A DNA stretch of 15,914 nt, taken from assembly GCA_019120115.1 (NCBI GenBank), contig DWVS01000380.1, positions 1 through 15,914 on the forward strand. Reading direction: 5' to 3'. Made by a program: the position numbers and the translations under genes. Position 1 is the first letter of the stretch. Each line of letters starts with the position of its first letter. The stretch is from Eisenbergiella intestinigallinarum (lineage in GTDB: Bacteria; Bacillota; Clostridia; Lachnospirales; Lachnospiraceae). The notes beneath the pieces are model-generated. The model saw only the letters and a program-made list of their open reading frames with translations, had not been told where the DNA came from and did no database searches. Of this stretch, positions 7,273-12,786 are shown in pieces.

Positions 7273-7288
7273 AACAAGATATTGTTGC
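7273..7288 (+). promoter_or_regulatory. NrdR-like box 2
   Basis: AACAAGATATTGTTGC is the better palindrome of the pair (ACAA-GATA-TTGT core). It sits 31 bp after box 1 and about 46 bp beyond the transcription start. Its position downstream of the promoter fits repression by blocking promoter clearance. Confidence 0.65.
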
Positions 7289-7348
7289 TGTGATTCATAC
7301 GACATAAGAGAATCCAAGAGGGAATCATCGGAAACGGCGCATACAGGG

Positions 7349-7396
7349 CCGGATGCGGAAAGGGCTGCAGGCAGATTTTCCGCATCCGGATTTTTT
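7349..7396 (+). terminator. Intrinsic terminator inside the nrdD leader
   Basis: CCGGATGCGGAAA (7349-7361) pairs perfectly with TTTCCGCATCCGG (7377-7389) over 13 bp with a 15-nt loop, followed by A and six T (7391-7396). It lies about 120-170 nt into the transcript and about 170 nt before the nrdD start. Confidence 0.85.
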
Positions 7397-7398
7397 AC

Positions 7399-7425
7399 CC
7401 GGCATTTGCCGGACACAGTGTCCGG
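7399..7425 (+). other. Two mutually exclusive GC hairpins
   Basis: CCGGC-ATTT-GCCGG (7399-7412) and CCGGACAC-A-GTGTCCGG (7409-7425) share the bases 7409-7412, so the first cannot form fully when the second does. The second is a perfect 17-bp DNA palindrome and could equally be an operator half-site pair. It lies three bases after the T-run of the leader terminator. Confidence 0.45.
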
Positions 7426-7443
7426 CCCCTTGCGCGGCAATTT

Positions 7444-7486
7444 CCCTGGCCTTCTGCATGGCGCTCTGCCAGGCAGAATGGCAGGG
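7444..7486 (+). other. Long imperfect hairpin in the nrdD leader
   Basis: The stem reads CCCT, bulged G, GCC, TTCTGC, one mismatch and TGGC on the 5' side, and the matching GCCA, GCAGAA, bulged T, GGC and AGGG on the 3' side. This makes about 17 pairs around a GCTCT loop. No T-run follows, so it is not a terminator. It ends about 60 nt before the nrdD ribosome site. Confidence 0.45.
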
Positions 7487-7564
7487 CTGGCGGACGGAGG
7501 CTGGCGGGCGGCGGAACCGGTCCGATGGAAATGAACACAAAGAAACGGAGGGAGAGACGGCAGA

Positions 7565-9757
7565 ATGGAATATACGGTAGAAGAGCTTGGACGGAAAGAG
7601 GAAACGGATTACGGAAAAGAGTACAGGCCGAAGCGGAATGTGAAGGTGATCAAGAAGGACGGAACGAAGGAAGTGTTCAACGTTCAGAAGGTCATCAATG
7701 CGGTGGGAAAGAGCGCATACCGCGCCCTGACCCGGTTTACGGACGAGGAAAACCGGAAGATCTGCAGCTATGTGATCGAGAAGGTGGATGAGCTGGAAAG
7801 CGACGAGATCCCGATCCCGGTGATGCATAACGTGGTGGAGAGCGCGCTGGAGCAGGTGAAGCCCATCGTGGCGAAGAGCTACCGGGATTACCGCAATTAC
7901 AAGCAGGACTTCGTGCGGATGCTGGACGACGTGTACAAGAAGAGCCAGTCCATCATGTACATCGGGGACAAGGAGAATTCCAATACGGATTCCGCCCTGG
8001 TTTCCACCAAGAGAAGCCTGATCTTCAACCAGCTGAACAAGGAGCTGTATCAGAAGTTTTTCATGACCACGGAAGAGATTCAGGCCTGCCGGGACGGCTA
8101 TATCTACGTGCATGACATGTCCGCGAGAAGAGATACCATGAACTGCTGTCTGTTCGACGTGGAGCATGTGCTTTCCGGCGGCTTTGAGATGGGAAACATC
8201 TGGTACAACGAGCCCAAGACCCTGGACGTGGCCTTCGACGTGATCGGGGACATCGTTCTGAGCGCGGCAAGCCAGCAGTACGGTGGTTTCACCGTGCCCA
8301 GCGTGGACTTGATTCTGGAGCCTTACGCGCAGAAGTCCTATGACAGATTTCTGAAGAAATATACGGAAATGGGCGTGCCGCAGGAAAAGGCGGAAGAGAC
8401 AGCCTATGCCGACGTGGTCAAGGAGATGGAGCAGGGGTTCCAGGGCTGGGAATACAAGTTTAATACGGTGGCGAGCAGCCGGGGAGACTATCCCTTCATC
8501 ACCGTGACCGCAGGAACGGGAACGGGCCGGTTTGCGAAGCTGGCCACCATGAGCATGCTGAACGTGCGCCGCAAGGGACAGGGAAAGGAAGGACACAAGA
8601 AGCCCGTGCTCTTCCCCAAGATCGTGTTCCTGTATGACGAAAACCTGCACGGCCCCGGAAAGCCGATGGAGGACGTGTTCGAAGCGGGCGTGCGCTGCTC
8701 CGCGAAGACCATGTATCCGGACTGGCTGAGCCTGACCGGAGAGGGCTACGTGGCGAGCATGTACAAGAAGTACGGCAAGATCATTTCCCCCATGGGCTGC
8801 CGCGCCTTCCTGTCTCCCTGGTATGAGAGAGGGGGCATGCATCCGGCGGACGAGAAGGACGAGCCGGTCTTTGTGGGCCGTTTCAACATCGGCGCCGTAT
8901 CCCTGCACCTGCCCATGATTCTGGCGAAGGCCAGACAGGAGAGCCGGGATTTCTATGAGGTGCTGGACTATTACCTGAACCTGATCCGTCAGCTTCACAT
9001 CCGCACCTACGCCTATCTGGGTGAGATGCGCGCTTCCACCAACCCGCTGGCTTACTGCGAGGGCGGCTTCCTGGGCGGCCATCTGAAGCTCAGGGACAAG
9101 ATCAAGCCTCTGCTGAAGTCGGCCACCGCTTCCTTCGGCATCACGGCTCTGAATGAGCTTCAGATGCTCTATAACGGAAAATCTCTGGTGGAGGACGGTC
9201 AGTTCGCCCTGGAGGTGATGGAATACATCAACAGCCGGGTCAACGAGTTCAAGGAGGAGGACGGCCACCTGTATGCGATTTACGGCACGCCCGCGGAGAA
9301 TCTCTGCGGCCTGCAGGTGAAGCAGTTCCGCAACAAGTACGGCATCATCGAGGGCGTATCCGACAGGGAATACGTCAGCAACAGCTTCCACTGCCATGTG
9401 ACGGAGGACATTACCCCCATCGAGAAGCAGGACAAGGAGGGGCGGTTCTGGAATCTGTGCAACGGCGGCAAGATCCAGTATGTGAAGTATCCCATCGACT
9501 ACAACCTGGAAGCGGTGAAGACCCTGATCCGCCGGGCCATGGATAAGGGCTATTACGAAGGCGTCAACCTGTCTCTGGCCTACTGCGACGACTGCGGCCA
9601 TCAGGAGCTGGAAATGGACGTCTGCCCCAAGTGCGGCAGCAGGAACCTGACCAAGATTGACCGGATGAACGGCTATCTTTCCTACTCCAGAGTCCATGGA
9701 GACACCAGGCTGAACGACGCCAAAATGGCGGAAATCGCGGAAAGGAAATCGATGTAG
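7565..9757 (+). CDS. nrdD: Anaerobic (class III) ribonucleoside-triphosphate reductase
   Basis: A 730-residue glycyl-radical enzyme that reduces ribonucleoside triphosphates to deoxy forms without oxygen. An ATP-cone regulatory domain (about residues 22-115, VKVIKKDGTKEVFNVQKVINAV) senses ATP/dATP. The core includes SSRGDYPFITVTAG and NPLAYCEGG, where C498 is a candidate thiyl cysteine. The C-terminal zinc site has C674, C677, C687 and C690, and the glycyl-radical loop RMNGYLS carries G703. ATG at 7565 follows CGGAGGGAG (7546-7554). The activase gene begins three bases after the stop. Expression is probably controlled by the two NrdR-like boxes and by the terminator in the leader. Size and domain order are standard for clostridial NrdD. 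The subgroup, formate- or redoxin-dependent, cannot be settled by eye. Confidence 0.95.
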   Translation: MEYTVEELGRKEETDYGKEYRPKRNVKVIKKDGTKEVFNVQKVINAVGKSAYRALTRFTDEENRKICSYVIEKVDELESDEIPIPVMHNVVESALEQVKPIVAKSYRDYRNYKQDFVRMLDDVYKKSQSIMYIGDKENSNTDSALVSTKRSLIFNQLNKELYQKFFMTTEEIQACRDGYIYVHDMSARRDTMNCCLFDVEHVLSGGFEMGNIWYNEPKTLDVAFDVIGDIVLSAASQQYGGFTVPSVDLILEPYAQKSYDRFLKKYTEMGVPQEKAEETAYADVVKEMEQGFQGWEYKFNTVASSRGDYPFITVTAGTGTGRFAKLATMSMLNVRRKGQGKEGHKKPVLFPKIVFLYDENLHGPGKPMEDVFEAGVRCSAKTMYPDWLSLTGEGYVASMYKKYGKIISPMGCRAFLSPWYERGGMHPADEKDEPVFVGRFNIGAVSLHLPMILAKARQESRDFYEVLDYYLNLIRQLHIRTYAYLGEMRASTNPLAYCEGGFLGGHLKLRDKIKPLLKSATASFGITALNELQMLYNGKSLVEDGQFALEVMEYINSRVNEFKEEDGHLYAIYGTPAENLCGLQVKQFRNKYGIIEGVSDREYVSNSFHCHVTEDITPIEKQDKEGRFWNLCNGGKIQYVKYPIDYNLEAVKTLIRRAMDKGYYEGVNLSLAYCDDCGHQELEMDVCPKCGSRNLTKIDRMNGYLSYSRVHGDTRLNDAKMAEIAERKSM

Positions 9758-9760
9758 GCC

Positions 9761-10315
9761 ATGCGCTATCATGATATTACCAAGGATGATATGAAAAACG
9801 GGGACGGCCTGCGGGTCGTCCTCTGGGTGGCCGGCTGCGGCCACTGCTGCGAGGGCTGCCAGAACCCCGTCACCTGGGATCCGGAGGGCGGCCTTCTTTT
9901 TGACAGCGCCGCGAAGGCGGAAATCTTCGACCAGCTCGACAAGCCTTATATTTCCGGCATCACCTTTTCCGGCGGAGATCCCCTCCATCCGGCAAACAAA
10001 GGGGATGTGAGAAGGCTGATGCGGGAAATCAAACAGAAATATCCGGAGAAAACCATCTGGCTCTACACCGGCGAGGTGTGGGAGAGGCTGTATCAGGATT
10101 CCATCCTGCAGGATATTGACGTGCTGGTGGACGGCGAGTTCGTTCTTGCAAAAAGAGATGTGAATCTGATGTGGAAGGGAAGCTCCAACCAGAGAGTGAT
10201 CGACGTGCAGGCCTCCCTTCAGCAGGAAAACCCGAAGATCCCCGTTCTCCACTGCCCGGACTACGCGCCGGCGGAGGACGCATGGCAGAAAGGAGTATCG
10301 GCATGCGGAGAATAG
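9761..10315 (+). CDS. nrdG: Anaerobic ribonucleotide reductase activating protein (radical SAM)
   Basis: A 184-residue radical SAM activase that uses a [4Fe-4S] cluster and S-adenosylmethionine to form the glycyl radical on NrdD. The cluster motif is C26-x3-C30-x2-C33 in GCGHCCEGCQNP, with an extra cysteine at 29. The N-terminal DGLRVVLWVAGC and the SAM-binding segment TFSGGDPLHP are typical. Translation starts at ATG 9761, three bases after the nrdD stop, with GGAAAGGAAA at 9739-9748 inside the end of nrdD. The last 13 bp overlap dut. Length is normal (E. coli NrdG is about 154 residues, clostridial forms somewhat longer). Acts in the cytoplasm as partner of the adjacent NrdD. Confidence 0.94.
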   Translation: MRYHDITKDDMKNGDGLRVVLWVAGCGHCCEGCQNPVTWDPEGGLLFDSAAKAEIFDQLDKPYISGITFSGGDPLHPANKGDVRRLMREIKQKYPEKTIWLYTGEVWERLYQDSILQDIDVLVDGEFVLAKRDVNLMWKGSSNQRVIDVQASLQQENPKIPVLHCPDYAPAEDAWQKGVSACGE

Positions 10316-10815
10316 CGAAATTTGAAAAGGTGAGTGAGGAAAGGTTTCTGGAGGATCTGACAGACGCGTTTCCGGAATATACGAAGGAACAGGCGAAGGA
10401 AATCTACGCGTCACTGCGCCTTCCCGAACGGGCGACGAAGGGAAGCGCGGGATATGATTTTTATATGCCCGTTCCCTGCAGCCTGAAGCCCGGCGAAACG
10501 GTAAAGATTCCCACGGGCGTGCGGGTGCGGATGGAGGAGGACTGGGTGCTTTCCCTCTATCCCAGAAGCGGCCTTGGCTTCAAGTACCGCCTGCAGCTGA
10601 ACAACACGGTGGGCATCATCGACAGCGACTACTATTACAGCGATAATGAGGGGCATATTTTTGCCAAGCTCACCAACGATTCCAACGAAGGAAAGGCTCT
10701 GTCCCTGAATGCGGGAGACGGCTTCATGCAGGGAATCTTCCTTCCCTACGGCATCACGGAGGATGACGCTGCGGACGGCACAAGAAACGGCGGCTTCGGC
10801 AGCACGGGAAGATAG
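10303..10815 (+). CDS. dut: dUTP diphosphatase
   Basis: A 170-residue trimeric-type dUTPase that hydrolyses dUTP to dUMP and pyrophosphate, keeping uracil out of DNA and supplying thymidylate synthase. Motifs are present in order: I SAGYDFYMP (48-56), II PRSGLGFK (87-94), III NTVGIIDSDYYYSD (101-114, with D107/D109), IV AGDGFMQGIFLPYG (137-150) and V RNGGFGSTGR (161-170). Motif III has YYYSDNEG where many enzymes have a YRGE-like turn. An N-terminal extension of about 45 residues precedes motif I. ATG at 10303 is favoured because AAGGAG lies at 10290-10295; the in-frame ATG at 10282 has none. It overlaps nrdG by 13 bp, so it is translationally coupled. This places dUTP removal in the same unit as anaerobic dNTP synthesis. 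Confidence 0.92.
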   Translation: MRRIAKFEKVSEERFLEDLTDAFPEYTKEQAKEIYASLRLPERATKGSAGYDFYMPVPCSLKPGETVKIPTGVRVRMEEDWVLSLYPRSGLGFKYRLQLNNTVGIIDSDYYYSDNEGHIFAKLTNDSNEGKALSLNAGDGFMQGIFLPYGITEDDAADGTRNGGFGSTGR

Positions 10816-10824
10816 GCGTTCTTT

Positions 10825-10866
10825 TACTCCTTTCAGCGAACAGTGAATGCTGAAAGGAGTATTTTT
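10825..10866 (+). terminator. Intrinsic terminator of nrdD-nrdG-dut
   Basis: TACTCCTTTCAGC (10825-10837) pairs perfectly with GCTGAAAGGAGTA (10849-10861) over 13 bp, loop 11 nt, followed by five T (10862-10866). It starts 10 bp after the dut stop. Confidence 0.9.
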
Positions 10867-10928
10867 ATGCCTGACCGGCCTTCGCCATGCATCCGTGTTA
10901 TGACGGTGTGAAAAAACAGGCCGGAGTA

Positions 10929-10957
10929 TTGAATTTTTTGAAACGTCCATGTAAAAT
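10929..10957 (+). promoter_or_regulatory. Promoter upstream of the broken degV gene
   Basis: TTGAAT at 10929-10934 and TAAAAT at 10952-10957 are 17 bp apart. A start near 10964 leaves about 30 nt of leader with GAAAGGAAAAAGGA as ribosome site. The degV remnant and the downstream permease would share it. Confidence 0.65.
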
Positions 10958-11552
10958 ATAGAACGGATTTGTCGAAAAAGAAAGGAAAAAGGAATGGAAG
11001 ACTTTAAGATCATAACGGATACAACCGCGGATCTTCCGGAAAGCTACATACGGGAAAACGAACTCGGCATCATGGTTGTTCCGTATATCATGGACGGCAT
11101 CCCTCAGGGGGAAGAGCGGAAAATGGAGGTGAAGGAGTTTTACGACCGGATGCGGGGCGGCATGATGCCCACCACCTCCCAGATCAATCCGGAAACGGCG
11201 AAGGAATACCTGAACGGTTTTCTGGAAGAAAGCAGGCAGCTTCTGGTGCTTTCCTTTTCTTCGGGTTTAAGCGGTACCTGCGGCAATGTAAGCCTCGCTG
11301 CCCGGGAGATCATGGAGGAGCGCCCGGACTGCAGAATCGTGGTGGCGGACACCCTCTGCGCGTCTCTGGGAGAGGGGCTTCTGGTACATAAGGCGGTACA
11401 GCTGAAAAAAGCGGGAAAGAGCCTGGATGAGACAGCGCAGTGGGTGGAAGCGCATAAGGAGAACCTGGTGCATGTCTTTACGGTGGACGACCTGTTCCAT
11501 CTGCACAGAGGCGGAAGAGTGAGCAAAGCCACGGCGATCGTGGGAACCCTTG

Positions 11553-11587
11553 CCGGAATCAAGCCCCTTCTGCATGTGGATGAGCAG
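11553..11587 (+). repeat. 35-bp direct repeat, copy 1 (in degV)
   Basis: Begins CCGGAATCAAGCC and ends GTGGATGAGCAG, encoding GIKPLLHVDEQ. It is identical to copy 2 at 11621-11655, starting 68 bp later. Copy 1 is followed directly by CATCTG (11588-11593); copy 2 reaches the same CATCTG after three extra bases, GGC, so the similarity extends to about 41-44 bp with a 3-bp gap. Confidence 0.95.
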
Positions 11588-11620
11588 CATCTGCAACAGT
11601 AAATTGCTTGTCAGGCGTGA

Positions 11621-11655
11621 CCGGAATCAAGCCCCTTCTGCATGTGGATGAGCAG
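11621..11655 (+). repeat. 35-bp direct repeat, copy 2 (in degV)
   Basis: Identical to 11553-11587. It is followed by GGCCATCTGACC, which continues the ancestral degV frame. The 33 bp between the copies (11588-11620) contain the premature TAA; of these, 27 bp (11594-11620) have no visible source in the window. Confidence 0.95.
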
Positions 11656-11953
11656 GGCCATCTGACCGCGGTGGGAAAGGTGAGAGGGAGGAAGAAATCC
11701 CTTCAGTCGCTGGTGGACATGATGGAAAAGCAGGTGGGAAGCTGGCGCGATAAAAACGACTGTATCTTCATCAGCCACGGAGACTGCGCGGAAGACGCGG
11801 ATTACGTGAAGCAGCTTGTAGAAGAACGTTTTGGAAGAAAGGATTTTCTGATCAATGAGATCGGCCCGACCATCGGAACTCATTCCGGTCCGGGAACCGT
11901 CGCCCTGTTTTTCATGGGTGACGTGAGATAAGAACTGAAGGAGTGAAAATCGT

Positions 11954-12727
11954 ATGCTGCAACTTTTTTTGGTGTGTCTGACTGCCGGGCTCGCGGCCGG
12001 AATCGGAACGGGATTTGCAGGGTTGTCGGCCGCCACGGTGATCGCCCCGATGCTCATCGCGTTTCTGGGCTTTCCCTGGTACGAATCTGTGGGAATCGGG
12101 CTGGCTTCAGATGTGCTGGCATCCGCGCTGGCTGCCTGGATCTATAAAAAGCATGGAAACATTGATCTGAAAAACGGAAGCTTCATGCTGGCGAGCGTAC
12201 TGGCGATGACCGTGGCGGGAAGTTACTTTTCTCAGTACATGCCGGACATGGAGATGGGATACCTTTCCATTATTATGAGCTTCTGCATGGGGTTACGCTT
12301 CATCATAAAGCCCGTTACCGGCCGGACATCCTTTTTTTCCAGAAGTACGGGAAAACGGAAAACGGTGATTTCCGTCATCTGCGGTCTGTGCATCGGCTTC
12401 TACTGCGGCTTCATGGGGCTGGGCGGCGGCATGATGATGCTGTTCATTCTGACCTTTGTACTGGGGTATGATCTGAAAACGGCGGTGGGAACGAGCGTGT
12501 TTGTCATGACATTTACGGCGTTTACGGGAGCGGCTTCCCATTTTTATTTCGGGGAGCTTACAGGCGGCATGGTTCCGGCGCTGTTTCTCTGCGCGGCGTT
12601 CACGCTGCTCGGCTCCGTGGTGACCTCCGCCATGTCCAACCGGATGAAACCGGAGAATACGAATCGTGCCACAGGCGTGGTTCTGGTGATTCTGGGCATT
12701 GCAATGATTTTTGAACAGATCGTTTAG
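11954..12727 (+). CDS. TSUP (TauE/SafE) family membrane permease
   Basis: A 257-residue integral membrane protein of the TauE/SafE/TSUP family, whose studied members move sulfite, sulfoacetate, taurine-derived sulfur compounds or other small anions. Two half-repeats are visible: GIGTGFAGLSAATVIAPMLI near the N-terminus and GFMGLGGGMMMLFILTFVLGYD in the middle, each followed by a conserved VGIGL or VGTSVF helix. About eight hydrophobic segments are present, separated by short loops, with one basic loop around 120-130 (SRSTGKRK). ATG at 11954 follows AAGGAG at 11938-11943. The gene begins 22 bp after the broken degV and is followed after 59 bp by an arylsulfate sulfotransferase, which makes a sulfur-anion role attractive. 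The transported ion cannot be read from sequence. Confidence 0.87.
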   Translation: MLQLFLVCLTAGLAAGIGTGFAGLSAATVIAPMLIAFLGFPWYESVGIGLASDVLASALAAWIYKKHGNIDLKNGSFMLASVLAMTVAGSYFSQYMPDMEMGYLSIIMSFCMGLRFIIKPVTGRTSFFSRSTGKRKTVISVICGLCIGFYCGFMGLGGGMMMLFILTFVLGYDLKTAVGTSVFVMTFTAFTGAASHFYFGELTGGMVPALFLCAAFTLLGSVVTSAMSNRMKPENTNRATGVVLVILGIAMIFEQIV

Positions 12728-12786
12728 AACAGGGATCAGACTGGTCAGGAAAAAATACCGGAACTGTCCGGGGGAGATAACAGGTT

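Larger units (their letters stand above)
7227..7564 (+). promoter_or_regulatory. Long structured leader of nrdD, candidate attenuator or riboswitch
   Basis: About 340 nt separate the predicted transcription start from the nrdD start codon. No ATG occurs before 7353, so the first part is non-coding. Early pairings include CCGAT (7238-7242) with ATCGG (7327-7331), enclosing GATTC (7292-7296), which can pair with either of two GAATC copies (7310-7314 or 7322-7326). A 9-bp direct repeat, CATACGACA, occurs at 7223 and 7297. A full intrinsic terminator follows (7349-7396), then two more strong hairpins. No second promoter is evident after the terminator, so nrdD expression appears to require readthrough. 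No adenosylcobalamin riboswitch signature is seen. The architecture suggests transcriptional attenuation; the ligand or factor is unknown. Confidence 0.5.
10994..11931 (+). pseudogene. degV-family fatty-acid-binding protein gene, interrupted by a 68-bp insertion
   Basis: DegV proteins bind a fatty acid; the FakB members present it to the kinase FakA. The first part (10994-11602, 202 residues) has TDTTADLPESYI, PTTSQINPE, SFSSGLSGT and HRGGRVSKATA, then reaches GIKPLLHVDEQ and stops after six foreign codons or so at TAA 11600-11602. The second part resumes in another frame at 11620 with the same GIKPLLHVDEQ, continues GHLTAVGKVRGRKKSLQ, and ends in GTHSGPGTVALFF, the normal C-terminus, at 11931. 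The break is a 68-bp insertion, made of a 35-bp direct repeat plus 33 bp of extra sequence. Removing 68 bp restores one 289-residue frame of normal DegV length. No ribosome site precedes the second part. It could be a pseudogene, a reversible switch or an assembly error. ATG 10994 follows AAAGGA. Confidence 0.85.

Noticed and set aside
7227..7400. Adenosylcobalamin riboswitch ahead of nrdD
   Set aside because: No B12-box-like sequence is present and the segment before the terminator is short for that class.
7353..7580. A 75-codon frame starting in the leader terminator stem
   Set aside because: Its start lies within the hairpin, it overlaps nrdD and its composition (many R, G, C, W) looks non-coding.
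7325..10414. A 1029-codon open frame on the minus strand opposite nrdD-nrdG
   Set aside because: It is antisense to two genes with full catalytic motifs, has low-complexity composition and no recognisable domain; it results from codon bias on the opposite strand.
11608..11931. An independent 107-residue gene after the degV break
   Set aside because: It is the missing C-terminal part of DegV and has no ribosome binding site.
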